Under the pieces are notes generated by a model, which worked only from the letters and a program-made list of their open reading frames with translations, did not search any database and had not been told where the DNA came from. This document shows, piece after piece, positions 8,231 through 17,151 of a DNA stretch of 64,000 bases. The stretch's first letter is position 1, and each line of letters starts with the position of its first letter. Position numbers and translations under genes: made by a program. The stretch is from Streptomyces olivaceoviridis (GTDB taxonomy: Bacteria; Actinomycetota; Actinomycetes; Streptomycetales; Streptomycetaceae): contig NZ_BMUI01000004.1 in the NCBI RefSeq assembly GCF_014650115.1, forward strand, positions 1 through 64,000, read 5' to 3'.

Positions 8231-8509
8231 ATGAGCGAGTCCGTGTCCGAGGCCGACATCGACACCGAGGCGGCGCCCGCGTACGACCCCGCGGCGCCCG
8301 CCCCCCTGAACGTCGCGCGCACCCCCACCGGCAACGCCGAGGTCGACGCCCAGCTCGACCGGCTGGCCGACGCCGACCACCTCGCCACCGACGGCCATGT
8401 CGAGGTGTACGAGGATGTACACCGGGGACTGCGCGACGCGCTCACCGCGCTCGACGCCCGCCCGGGACCCGCGGCCCCCTCACCGTCGTACCACCAGAGC
8501 AGGAGCTGA
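8231..8509 (+). CDS. small conserved hypothetical protein upstream of tlyA
   Basis: This 92-aa acidic, Ala/Asp-rich protein has no recognisable domain. The centre (NAEVDAQLDRLADADHL, then HVEVYEDVHRGLRDALTAL) predicts two amphipathic helices and looks like a selected sequence. It is followed 7 nt later by tlyA, an arrangement I associate with actinomycete tlyA loci. No ribosome-binding site precedes ATG 8231, but TAGCGT at 8219-8224 is a -10-like element at the right distance for a leaderless transcript. Confidence 0.65.
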   Translation: MSESVSEADIDTEAAPAYDPAAPAPLNVARTPTGNAEVDAQLDRLADADHLATDGHVEVYEDVHRGLRDALTALDARPGPAAPSPSYHQSRS

Positions 8510-8516
8510 ACCGAAC

Positions 8517-9332
8517 GTGGCAGGAGTCGCACGCCGCCGTCTCGACGCGGAGCTGGTCCGCCGGAAGCTCGCCCGTTCGCGCGAGCACGCCAGCCAGCTG
8601 ATCACCGCCGGACGGGTCACCGTCGGCAAGACCGTGGCGACCAAGCCGGCCACACAGGTGGAGACGGCGGCGGCGATCGTCGTCGAGGCCGACGACAGCG
8701 ATCCCGACTACGTCTCCCGGGGCGGGCACAAGCTCGCCGGCGCGCTGGCGGCCTTCGTGCCGCAGGGGCTCGTCGTCGAGGGCCGGCGCGCGCTGGACGC
8801 CGGCGCGTCCACCGGCGGCTTCACCGACGTCCTGCTGCGCGCGGGCGCCGCCCACGTCGTCGCGGTGGACGTCGGCTACGGACAACTCGCCTGGTCGCTC
8901 CAGAAGGATGAACGCGTCACCGTCAAGGACCGTACGAACGTACGCGAGTTGACGCTTGAGGCGATCGATGGGGAACCTGTGGATCTTGTCGTGGGCGATC
9001 TGTCCTTCATCCCGCTCGGGCTGGTGCTGCCCGCCCTGAAGCGGTGCGTGACGCCGGACGCCGACCTGGTGATGATGGTCAAGCCGCAGTTCGAGGTGGG
9101 GAAGGAGCGGCTCGGCAGCGGGGGAGTCGTACGGAGTCCGCAGCTGCGGGCGGAGGCCGTGCGAGGAGTGGCCGAGAAGGCGTGGGAGCTGGGGCTCGGG
9201 GTGCGGGGGGTCACCGCGAGCCCGCTGCCCGGGCCCTCGGGGAACGTGGAGTACTTTCTCTGGCTGCGGGCGGGGGCACCCCAGGTGGACCCGGCCGACG
9301 TCGAACGTGCAGTGGCGGAGGGGCCGCGTTGA
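8517..9332 (+). CDS. tlyA: TlyA family rRNA 2'-O-methyltransferase
   Basis: This 271-aa protein has an N-terminal S4 RNA-binding domain (RRRLDAELVRRKLARSREHA) and an FtsJ-like SAM methyltransferase domain. The SAM site is LDAGASTGGFTDVLL, followed by DLVVGDLSFIPL and MVKPQFEVGKE. TlyA methylates 16S and 23S rRNA cytidines and its loss gives capreomycin resistance in mycobacteria. GTG 8517 follows AGGAG (8501-8505). It is coupled to nadK through a TTGA overlap. Confidence 0.93.
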   Translation: MAGVARRRLDAELVRRKLARSREHASQLITAGRVTVGKTVATKPATQVETAAAIVVEADDSDPDYVSRGGHKLAGALAAFVPQGLVVEGRRALDAGASTGGFTDVLLRAGAAHVVAVDVGYGQLAWSLQKDERVTVKDRTNVRELTLEAIDGEPVDLVVGDLSFIPLGLVLPALKRCVTPDADLVMMVKPQFEVGKERLGSGGVVRSPQLRAEAVRGVAEKAWELGLGVRGVTASPLPGPSGNVEYFLWLRAGAPQVDPADVERAVAEGPR

Positions 9333-10246
9333 CACAGAACCTGGCGCGTACTGTTTTCCTGCTCGCCCACACCGGGCGGCCCGCGGCGATCCGCAGCGCG
9401 GAACTCGTCGTCAAGGGCCTGCTGCGGCATGGCATCGGGGTGCGGGTGCTGGAGGAGGAGGCGCGCGACCTGCCGCTCCCGGACGAGGTGGCCCTCGTCA
9501 AGGAGGCGACCCCGCAGTGCCTGGACGGGTGCGAGCTGCTGATCGTGCTGGGCGGGGACGGCACGCTGCTGCGCGGCGCCGAGTTCGCGCGGGCCTCCGG
9601 GGTGCCGATGCTCGGCGTCAACCTCGGGCGTGTCGGGTTCCTCGCGGAGGCCGAACGGGACGATCTCGACCGGGTCGTGGACCGGGTGGTGGCGCGGTCG
9701 TACGAGGTCGAGGAGCGGATGACCGTCGACGTCGTGGTGCACCGCAACGGCGACATCGTGCACACCGACTGGGCGCTGAACGAGGCGGCCGTGCAGAAGG
9801 CCGGCGCCGAGAAGCTGCTGGAAGTCGTCCTGGAGATCGACGGGCGGCCGGTCACGGGCTTCGGGTGCGACGGCGTCGTGCTGTCCACGCCGACCGGGTC
9901 CACGGCGTACGCCTTCTCCGCCGGGGGGCCGGTGGTGTGGCCTGAGGTGGAGGCACTGCTGATGGTGCCGATCAGCGCGCACGCGCTGTTCGCCAAGCCG
10001 CTGGTCACCTCGCCGGACTCCGTGCTGGCGGTGGAGGTGCTGCCGCACATCCCGCCGGGGGTCCTCTGGTGCGACGGGCGGCGGACCGTGGAGCTGCCGC
10101 CGGGTGCGCGGGTCGAGGTGCGGCGGGGCGCCGTGCCGGTACGGCTGGCCCGGCTGCACCATTCGTCCTTCACCGACCGGCTCGTGGCGAAGTTCGCGCT
10201 GCCCACCACGGGATGGCGGGGCGCGCCCCACCACCCCTCGGAGTGA
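9329..10246 (+). CDS. nadK: NAD kinase
   Basis: This 305-aa protein phosphorylates NAD to NADP. It has the GGDGTLLRGAEFAR motif, the NLGRVGFLAE segment, and the conserved CDGVVLSTPTGSTAYAFSAGG block. The start is TTG 9329, overlapping the tlyA stop, with GGAGGGG at 9317-9323 as ribosome-binding site; no closer ATG or GTG fits the family N-terminus TQNLARTVFLLAHTGR. The tlyA-nadK-recN order is common in actinobacteria and suggests one transcript. Confidence 0.93.
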   Translation: MTQNLARTVFLLAHTGRPAAIRSAELVVKGLLRHGIGVRVLEEEARDLPLPDEVALVKEATPQCLDGCELLIVLGGDGTLLRGAEFARASGVPMLGVNLGRVGFLAEAERDDLDRVVDRVVARSYEVEERMTVDVVVHRNGDIVHTDWALNEAAVQKAGAEKLLEVVLEIDGRPVTGFGCDGVVLSTPTGSTAYAFSAGGPVVWPEVEALLMVPISAHALFAKPLVTSPDSVLAVEVLPHIPPGVLWCDGRRTVELPPGARVEVRRGAVPVRLARLHHSSFTDRLVAKFALPTTGWRGAPHHPSE

Positions 10247-10297
10247 CATAGGCGGGCCATGTGCGCTCCCGGCCCCGGACCTCGTATGGTCTGTTCC

Positions 10298-12028
10298 GTG
10301 TTGGAGGAGATGCGGATACGGTCGCTCGGGGTCATCGACGATGCCGTTGTCGAGCTGTCGCCGGGGTTCACCGCCGTCACCGGTGAGACGGGTGCGGGCA
10401 AGACCATGGTGGTCACCAGCCTGGGGCTGCTGCTCGGTGGCCGGGCGGACCCGGCGCTCGTGCGGATCGGGGCCGAGAAGGCGGTGGTGGAGGGGCGGGT
10501 CACCGTGCCCCCCGGCGCCGCCGCCGTCGTGCGTGCCGAGGAGGCCGGGGCCGAGCTGGACGACGGTGCCCTGCTGATCAGCCGTACCGTTTCCGCCGAG
10601 GGCCGCTCCCGGGCGCACCTGGGCGGGCGCAGCGTGCCCGTCGGGCTGCTCGCCGAGCTGGCCGACGACCTGGTGGCCGTGCACGGGCAGACCGACCAGC
10701 AGGGGCTGCTGAAGCTGTCCCGGCAGCGGCAGGCGCTCGACCGGTACGCGGGCGACGCCGTCGCCGTGCCGCTCGCCAAGTACGGCGAGGCGTACAGGCG
10801 GCTGCGGGCCGTCGCCGCCGAGCTGGAGGAGATCACCACGCGCGCGCGTGAGCGGGCGCAGGAAGCCGACATGCTGCGGTACGGGCTCGACGAGATCGCC
10901 GCCGTGGAACCGCGGCCCGGCGAGGACGTGGAGCTGGCCGAGGAAGCCGAGCGGCTGGGGCACGCCGAGGCGCTGTCGTCCGCCGCGACGGCCGCGCACG
11001 CCGCTCTCGCGGGCAATCCGGAGGACCCCGAGGGGATCGACGCCTCGACCCTCGTCGCGGGCGCGCACCGGGCCCTGGAGGCCGTGCGGTCGCACGATCC
11101 GGCGCTGTCCGCGCTCGCCGACCGGATCGGGGAGATCGGCATCCTGCTGGGTGACGTGGCGGGTGAGCTGGCCGGGTACGCCGACGATCTCGACGCCGAC
11201 CCGCTGCGGCTGGCCGCGGTGGAGGAGCGCCGGGCCGCCCTGAACGCCCTGACCCGCAAGTACGGGGACGACGTCGCCGGCGTCCTGGCCTGGGCCGAGC
11301 GGAGCGCCGCGCGGCTCACCGAGCTGGACGGCGACGACGAGCGGATCGAGGAGCTGACGGCCGAGCGGGACGCGCTGCGCACCGAGCTGGGCGGGCTCGC
11401 GCAGGCGCTGACGGACGCGCGGACGGAGGCGGCCGAGCGGTTCGCCGCCGCCGTGACCGCCGAGCTGGCCTCGCTGGCGATGCCCCACGCGCGCGTGTCC
11501 TTCGACATCCGCCAGGCCGAGGACCCGGAGGGCGTCGAGGTCGGCGGGCGGACGGTCGGCTACGGTCCCTCGGGCGTGGACGAGGTCGAGTTGCTGCTCG
11601 CCCCGCACCCGGGTGCCCCGCCGCGGCCCATCGCCAAGGGCGCCTCCGGCGGTGAGCTCTCCCGCGTGATGCTGGCCGTGGAGGTGGTGTTCGCGGGCAC
11701 CGATCCGGTGCCGACGTACCTCTTCGACGAGGTCGACGCGGGTGTCGGCGGCAAGGCGGCGGTCGAGATCGGCCGGCGGCTGGCGAAGCTCGCCCGGACC
11801 GCGCAGGTCGTCGTGGTCACCCACCTGCCCCAGGTCGCCGCGTTCGCCGACCGCCAGCTGCTGGTGGAGAAGACCAACGACGGTTCCGTGACCCGCTCCG
11901 GTGTGAAGGTCCTGGAGGGCGAGGAGCGCATCCGCGAGCTCTCCCGGATGCTGGCGGGCCAGGAGGACTCCGAAACGGCCCGCGCCCACGCGGAGGAACT
12001 CCTGGCGACGGCCAGGGCGGACCTGTAG
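10298..12028 (+). CDS. recN: DNA repair protein RecN
   Basis: This 576-aa SMC-like ATPase acts in double-strand-break repair. N-terminal Walker A is TGETGAGKTMVV; central coiled coils run ~150-370; the C-terminal half has KGASGGELSRVMLAVEV (signature) and YLFDEVDAGVGGKAA (Walker B), then VVVTHLPQVAAFAD. GTG 10298 gives the usual start VLEEMRIRSLG. TATGGT at 10285-10290, 7 nt before it, looks like a -10, so a leaderless transcript is plausible; ATG 10286 would overlap that element. Confidence 0.92.
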   Translation: MLEEMRIRSLGVIDDAVVELSPGFTAVTGETGAGKTMVVTSLGLLLGGRADPALVRIGAEKAVVEGRVTVPPGAAAVVRAEEAGAELDDGALLISRTVSAEGRSRAHLGGRSVPVGLLAELADDLVAVHGQTDQQGLLKLSRQRQALDRYAGDAVAVPLAKYGEAYRRLRAVAAELEEITTRARERAQEADMLRYGLDEIAAVEPRPGEDVELAEEAERLGHAEALSSAATAAHAALAGNPEDPEGIDASTLVAGAHRALEAVRSHDPALSALADRIGEIGILLGDVAGELAGYADDLDADPLRLAAVEERRAALNALTRKYGDDVAGVLAWAERSAARLTELDGDDERIEELTAERDALRTELGGLAQALTDARTEAAERFAAAVTAELASLAMPHARVSFDIRQAEDPEGVEVGGRTVGYGPSGVDEVELLLAPHPGAPPRPIAKGASGGELSRVMLAVEVVFAGTDPVPTYLFDEVDAGVGGKAAVEIGRRLAKLARTAQVVVVTHLPQVAAFADRQLLVEKTNDGSVTRSGVKVLEGEERIRELSRMLAGQEDSETARAHAEELLATARADL

Positions 12029-12755
12029 CGCCGGGTCGCCGGGGCGGGTGCCGTCGGGTGTCCGCCCCGGTCCCACGGGCGATGTCGTGGGCCCGCGCGT
12101 GCGGGGACACCTTCCTGCCGACGTACCTGCCGACGTTCCCGCCGCCGGTGAAGTCCTCGCCGGTGACGTCCTCGTCGCGCCGGTCGCAGTGCGCTCCGAG
12201 CGCACGCGCCGCCTGGAGACAGGTTCCTGGTCGACCTCCCCGACGTGCGGCCGGGGCGGGCAGCCGGCGCCCCGCGCCGCGCGTGACGCTCGGGGACACG
12301 GGGGCGCGTGCCCTCGGTGCCGCACTCGGGGCGGCCGTGGTGGCGGGAAACCGGCGCGTGGGGCTGCTCGCGCACGCCGTCGCTCTGGTGGCCGCGGCCC
12401 GCTACGGGGACCGGATCAGCGCCTGGGTGCCCGCCCGGTGACCGGCTGACCTCGTCGTATGCCCTCGTACACCGTTCGGCCGCGGCAGGCGCTCCTTCAC
12501 CCGTGTGGGTGATGTGCTCCGGCGCATTGCCCCGGCCCGCCGCACGGTGCGCCCTCCTGGATGTCCCTGAACGGCCGTACGTCCTGGCATGCTTGGCAGG
12601 GAACGCGGGGCGGGCAGCGGGTACGGACGGTCGGCCCGGGAGGCGCGCGGGGTGCGCCCTTCCGCCCCCCTGAGCCCGCTACCTTCTGTACGTTTCCTCG
12701 TGACCCCCCCACGTGAACCCGTGCCCGTCCCCCGTGAACCAGGAGCCCCGGCCCC
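12029..12755. other. 727-bp gap without a convincing gene; possible gene remnant
   Basis: At 12039-12047 and 12062-12070 a 9-bp GC hairpin (CCGGGGCGG) may terminate recN. An open frame 12058-12441 (+) has an implausible N-terminus, but its last ~50 residues (ALGAALGAAVVAGNRRVGLLAHAVALVAAARYG region) are hydrophobic and protein-like. In relatives I know, recN is followed by steA- and mctB-like envelope genes, which are absent here, so this may be debris of a deleted gene. 12450-12755 shows nothing but the leader of the glycosyltransferase gene. Confidence 0.4.
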
Positions 12756-13958
12756 GTGAGCCCCCTGAGCAGCAACGCACCGCACGGCCAGTCGCCGCTG
12801 CGCACCGTGCAGGTGCTCGGCGGAGGCAACGCCGGCAGCAGCGCGCACGTGCGCTCCCTGGCCGAGGGACTGGTGGCGAGGGGCGTACGGGTCACCGTGT
12901 GCGCCCCCGTCGAGGCCGATCACGCCTACGACTTCCTCGGGGTCGGCGCCGAGCACGTGCACGTGCCGCGCAGCAGCGACCCCGTCGCCGTGGCCGCGCT
13001 CCGGACGGCCTGCGCGAACGCCGACCTGGTGCACGCGCACGGCCTGCACGCCTCCTTCCGGACCGTGCTCGCGCTCAGCGGGCGCACCACCCCGCTGGTG
13101 GTCACCTGGCACAACCGGGCCCACGCGCAGGGCCCGCGGGCCCATCTGCTGCGGCTGCTGGAACGGCGTGTGATGCGGACCGCGTCCGTGGTCCTCGGCA
13201 CCAGCCCCGACCTGGTCGACCGGGCCCGGCGGACCGGCGCGCGCGACGCCCGGCTCGCGGCCGTCGCCCTGCCGGGCCGGTACCGCACCGGCGGCCTCCT
13301 CGACGCCGACGCCCTCGACCTCGACACCCTCGACACCCTGGACCCCTTCGACGGCCCCGACCGCGACGACCCCGACCGGCTGCGACCCAAGACCCGGGCC
13401 GAACTCGGCGCCACCGGACGCCCGTTGCTCATCGCGGTCGGCTCCCTGGACCGGCACCGCGGCTACGACGTCCTGCTCGACGCGGCCCGCGCGTGGCGCG
13501 ACCTCGACCCGGTGCCCCTGGTGGTCGTCGCGGGGGAGGGGCCGCTGCGGCCGGTGCTGCAACGGCGGATCGAGGACGAGGAACTGCCGGTGCGGCTCAT
13601 CGGGCACCGCGAGGACGTGCCCGAACTGCTCGCCGCCGCGGATCTCGCGCTGCTCACCAGCAGTTGGGAGTCGCGGTCCGTCCTCGCCCAGGAGGCGCTG
13701 CACGCGCGCGTGCCGCTCGTCGCCACCCGCGTCGGCGGCATCCCGGACCTCGTGGGCGACGCGGCCGAACTCGTCCCGTACGGCGATCCGGAAGCCCTCG
13801 CCGACACCGTCGTACGGCTCCTCGCGGACCCGGAGCGGTGCGCGGTGCTGCGTGAGCGCGGGACGCGGCAGGCCGCCACCTGGCCGACCGAGGACGAGAC
13901 CGTCGCCCAAGTGCTCAGCGTCTACGACGAGTTGACGCAGCCGAGGCCGCTGGCCTGA
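12756..13958 (+). CDS. glycosyltransferase family 4
   Basis: This 400-aa GT-B enzyme has an N-terminal VLGGGNAGSSAHVRSLAEGL (glycine-rich acceptor domain), VHAHGLHAS and VVTWHNR. The C-terminal donor domain has LLIAVGSLDRHRGYDVLLDA, LVVVAGEGPLRPVL and the E-x7-E motif region SWESRSVLAQEALHARVPLVAT. GT4 enzymes transfer sugars from NDP-sugars with retention; the acceptor is unknown. GTG 12756 lies 10 nt after AGGAG. An Asp-rich insert at ~180-205 (DADALDLDTLDTLDPFD) is unusual. The 3' end is only 7 bp from the convergent PucR gene. Confidence 0.88.
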   Translation: MSPLSSNAPHGQSPLRTVQVLGGGNAGSSAHVRSLAEGLVARGVRVTVCAPVEADHAYDFLGVGAEHVHVPRSSDPVAVAALRTACANADLVHAHGLHASFRTVLALSGRTTPLVVTWHNRAHAQGPRAHLLRLLERRVMRTASVVLGTSPDLVDRARRTGARDARLAAVALPGRYRTGGLLDADALDLDTLDTLDPFDGPDRDDPDRLRPKTRAELGATGRPLLIAVGSLDRHRGYDVLLDAARAWRDLDPVPLVVVAGEGPLRPVLQRRIEDEELPVRLIGHREDVPELLAAADLALLTSSWESRSVLAQEALHARVPLVATRVGGIPDLVGDAAELVPYGDPEALADTVVRLLADPERCAVLRERGTRQAATWPTEDETVAQVLSVYDELTQPRPLA

Positions 13959-13965
13959 GCGGCCT

Positions 13966-15612
13966 TCAGGGCACGTGCCGACGCGCCCGCAGGGCCAGGC
14001 TCAACGCCAGTACCGTCTGCGGGTCGTCCAGGTCGGTGCCGAGCAACTCCCCGATCCGGGCGAGCCGGTTGTACAGCGTCTGACGGTTGAGATGCAGTTC
14101 GCGGGCCGTCTCCGCCTTGCGGCCGGCGTGTGCCAGATAGGTCTCCAGGGTCGGCAGCAGCGGCGGCCGGGAGCGGTGGTCGTGGTCGCGCAGCGGGCCG
14201 ATCGCCCGGTCCACGAAGGCCGCCAGGTCCGGGTGGTCGCGCAGCCGCCACAGCAGCAGGTCGATGTCGAGGCGCCGGGCGTCGTACCAGGGCCGGTCGG
14301 TCAGGCCCTGGGCCGCCGTCGCGGTCTCCGCCGCGTGCCGCAGTCCCGCCGAGGCCGCCGCCCAGCCGCCCGCCACCCCGACGACCACCACCGGCGGCGG
14401 CGAGCCCGGCCGGCGCATCCCGGCCCGCTCCACCCCCGCCCGCAGCGCCGCCGCCACCCGGTCCGCGACCGCCGCCCGCTCCGACTCCGAGCGCAGCCCC
14501 AGCAGCACCAGTACCCGGCCCTCCACCGGCCGCACCCCCAGCAGCGCCGGCACCCCCACCGCGGCCAGTTCCTCGGAGACCGCGCGGGCCAGCACCGCCC
14601 AGCCGCCACCGGGGGAGAGGCTGTCCCCGATCCGCATCACCACGGGCAGCAGCGGGCTGTCGCCGGGCTTGAAGCCGAGCACCCGGGCCTGCGCGGGGGC
14701 GTCCTCCGCCGCGATCCGGGCCTCGGCGAGATCGGTGAGGAAGTCACCGCGCCCGCGTGCCGCCAGCTCCTCCTCCTGCCGGGCCTGCATCAGCACCACG
14801 GCCAGGATGCCCGCGGCCCGTTCGGCGGCGATCCGGTGCACCGGGGCCAGCGGTGAGCGGACCGGCAGCAGCACCAGGCGGGCGCGCACGGCACCGGCGG
14901 TCCCGGGCCCGCCGCCGGGCACGTCCACCAGCACCGACCCGGCGGGCGGCGGGGCCTGCTTGTGCGGGCCGCGCAGACCCTCCCACACCTGGAGCGGGTC
15001 CGCGCCCTTGGGCCCCGCACCGGCGGCGTACAGCAGCCGGCCGTCGGCGGTCTCCAGGAACACCGGGTTGTCGCCGAAGCCGGCCAGGATGTCCAGCACC
15101 TGCGGCACCCCGCCGCCGCCCAGCAGGGCCTCGGTGCAGCGCCGGTGCACCTCCTCCGCGCGCTGGAGCAGCGCGTAGTGGCCGTTGACGATCTCGGTGT
15201 GGATCTCCTCGGTCACCGTCACGAACGGCACCTCGCGGTGCAGCTGGACCAGCGGCAGCCCGGCCGTCCGGGCCGTGTCCACCAGGGCGGCGGGCAGCCG
15301 GGTGAAGCGCGGGCCCAGCTCCACCACCAGGGCGGCGATCCCGCGCTCGGCGAGGGTGCGCACGAACGCCCGCTGCTCGGCCGGCCGGGTGCCGAGGCCG
15401 TAGCCGGTGGTCAGCAGCAGCTCGCCGCCCTTGAGCAGCGAGGCGATGTTCGGGACCTCGCCCGCGTGCACCCAGCGCACGGTGCGGCCGAGCCGGTCGG
15501 CGCCCGCCAGCACCTCCGGCAGCCCGCTGCGCAGTCCGGGCAGCTCCAGCGCCCGCTGCACGGTGATCCCGGCGCCCTGGGTGTCGGATCGGTGGTCGCT
15601 ACGGCTGTCCAT
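13966..15612 (-). CDS. PucR family transcriptional regulator
   Basis: This 548-aa protein has the N-terminal PucR domain (residues ~15-140: TVQRALELPGLRSGLPEVLAG, then GGELLLTTGYGL), a central CdaR/GGDEF-like region, and the C-terminal PucR-type HTH (LAHAGRKAETARELHLNRQT, then LYNRLARIGELLG). The family regulates purine, GABA and amino-acid catabolism. It faces a BBE-type oxidase gene on the same strand, though the direction of control is unknown. Two 27-bp direct repeats lie just upstream of its start. Confidence 0.88.
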   Translation of the reverse strand: MDSRSDHRSDTQGAGITVQRALELPGLRSGLPEVLAGADRLGRTVRWVHAGEVPNIASLLKGGELLLTTGYGLGTRPAEQRAFVRTLAERGIAALVVELGPRFTRLPAALVDTARTAGLPLVQLHREVPFVTVTEEIHTEIVNGHYALLQRAEEVHRRCTEALLGGGGVPQVLDILAGFGDNPVFLETADGRLLYAAGAGPKGADPLQVWEGLRGPHKQAPPPAGSVLVDVPGGGPGTAGAVRARLVLLPVRSPLAPVHRIAAERAAGILAVVLMQARQEEELAARGRGDFLTDLAEARIAAEDAPAQARVLGFKPGDSPLLPVVMRIGDSLSPGGGWAVLARAVSEELAAVGVPALLGVRPVEGRVLVLLGLRSESERAAVADRVAAALRAGVERAGMRRPGSPPPVVVVGVAGGWAAASAGLRHAAETATAAQGLTDRPWYDARRLDIDLLLWRLRDHPDLAAFVDRAIGPLRDHDHRSRPPLLPTLETYLAHAGRKAETARELHLNRQTLYNRLARIGELLGTDLDDPQTVLALSLALRARRHVP

Positions 15613-15625
15613 GCGGTGACGCTAC

Positions 15626-15681
15626 CTGCGGCAACGCCCTCAGGACAGCCGCATCTGCGGCAACACCCTCAGCACAGCCGC
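15626..15681. repeat. two imperfect 27-bp direct repeats upstream of the PucR gene
   Basis: CTGCGGCAACGCCCTCAGGA... at 15626-15652 recurs at 15655-15681 with two mismatches and a period of 29 bp. The array lies 14 bp upstream of the PucR-family start codon on the minus strand. A period close to three helical turns is compatible with a tandem regulator-binding site. Confidence 0.55.
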
Positions 15682-15698
15682 CTGCGGACGGCTGCCGG

Positions 15699-17081
15699 CT
15701 AGACCGGCCTGATGTTGTGGTTGAAGCGGAAGACGTTGTCGGGGTCGTAGCGCCGCTTCACCTTCGCCAGGCGCAGGGTGTTCCCGGCGCCCAGGCCCGC
15801 GCGGACCCGCTCGGGGCCCTCGTCGCCGATGAAGTTGAGGTTCACCGCACCCGTGCTCCACCGCCGCAGGCCGGCGCGCACGTCCCGCACCCAGCCGATC
15901 GCCCGCTCGTCGTCGGCCGGGTCCGGCCAGATCGCGAGCGGGTGCGCCGCCCAGGGCGCGTCCCGGTACGGCACCGGGTACTCGTGCGGGCCCGCCGCGA
16001 CGGCCCCGCCCTGCGGGAGGAGCAGGTGCTGGGTGGGGCTCGGCACGGGCATGCCGTCCGCGTGGGAGCAGAAGACGTCCACGGCCTCGTCCGGCAGCCC
16101 GGTCAGACACTCCGCCGACCAGTGGTTGCGCAGCCCCGCCGGCTGGTCGAGCATGCACTGCACATCGGCGTACGGCAGGTCACCGGCCAGCTCCACCTCG
16201 TGCGGCAGCGCGAGCAGCGGCTCGGCGAGCTTGCGCAGCTCGTCCTCGCCGCCGGCGTACGTCAGCAGGGCCGCGCACAGCGGCGTGCCGACCAGCTCGG
16301 GCGGTGTGAACCGCGCGGGCGGCCCGGTGAGGTACAGCGCCGCGCCGCCCACCTCGTCCGGCCCGGTGCGGAAGATCTCGCGGAAGGTGCGGAGCACGTC
16401 CGGTCCGACGTCCGGCAGGAACAGCAGCAGGACGATCGAGAACTCCGGCAGCTCGTGCAGCCGCAGGGTGAGCGCGGTGGCGACGCCGAAGTTGCCGCCC
16501 CCGCCGTGCAGCGCCCAGAACAGCTCGGGGTTCTCGTCGGGACTCGCGTGCACCCGCTCGGCGTCGGCGGTCACCAGCTCCACGGCGATGAGGTTGTCCA
16601 CGGCGAGGCCGAAGGCGCGGTCCAGCCAGCCGGTGCCGCCGCCGAGGACGAAGCCGCCGACGCCGGTGGTGGAGACCCGCCCGCCGGTGGTCGCGAGACC
16701 GTACGGCTGGGTGGCGCGGTCCAGGTGGCTCATCGTGGCGCCGCCCTCGACCCGCACCGCCTCGGCCGCCGGGTCGACGGTCACCCGGTGCATCCGGCGC
16801 AGGTCCACCACGAGCGCGCCGTCGCCCAGCGCCGTACCCGCCACCCCGTGGCCGCCGCCGCGCACCGCGATGTGCAGGTCCAGCTCCCTGCCGAAGCGCA
16901 CGGCCCGCACCACGTCGGTCGCGTCCGCGCACCGCGCGATCACCGCGGGCCGCCGGTCGACCATCGCGTTGAAGACCGCACGGGCCTCCTCGTAGCCCAG
17001 GTCCCCGGGGGCGAGCACGTCGCCGACCAGGTCCTCGCGCAGCGCGGCGAGGGCCGCGCCCGCCTTCGAGAGGGAAGCCAT
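15699..17081 (-). CDS. FAD-binding oxidoreductase (BBE-like, FAD_binding_4)
   Basis: This 460-aa berberine-bridge-type flavoprotein has an N-terminal FAD-binding domain with IAVRGGGHGVAG, whose His is the site of 8-alpha-histidyl FAD attachment. The C-terminal BBE segment is YDPDNVFRFNHNI. At the place where bicovalent enzymes carry a cysteine, this protein reads VSTTGVGGFVLGGGTGWL without Cys, so single covalent attachment is predicted. No signal peptide is seen. The substrate may be a sugar or small phenolic; it is not decidable here. Confidence 0.87.
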   Translation of the reverse strand: MASLSKAGAALAALREDLVGDVLAPGDLGYEEARAVFNAMVDRRPAVIARCADATDVVRAVRFGRELDLHIAVRGGGHGVAGTALGDGALVVDLRRMHRVTVDPAAEAVRVEGGATMSHLDRATQPYGLATTGGRVSTTGVGGFVLGGGTGWLDRAFGLAVDNLIAVELVTADAERVHASPDENPELFWALHGGGGNFGVATALTLRLHELPEFSIVLLLFLPDVGPDVLRTFREIFRTGPDEVGGAALYLTGPPARFTPPELVGTPLCAALLTYAGGEDELRKLAEPLLALPHEVELAGDLPYADVQCMLDQPAGLRNHWSAECLTGLPDEAVDVFCSHADGMPVPSPTQHLLLPQGGAVAAGPHEYPVPYRDAPWAAHPLAIWPDPADDERAIGWVRDVRAGLRRWSTGAVNLNFIGDEGPERVRAGLGAGNTLRLAKVKRRYDPDNVFRFNHNIRPV

Positions 17082-17151
17082 GGCCGCCCCCTTCCGGAAC
17101 AGGGGCTGTGTCCGGCTTCCAGCCTAGGCGGGCGGGACCGCGTGGGCCCGC

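Noticed and set aside
8876..12325. An 1149-codon minus-strand frame antisense to tlyA-nadK-recN
   Set aside because: It is the antisense shadow of three recognised genes with no domain.
12058..12441. A 127-codon plus-strand ORF
   Set aside because: The N-terminal two-thirds look random (Pro/Ser/Arg) and there is no ribosome-binding site; only the last ~50 residues look protein-like, so it was listed as a possible remnant.
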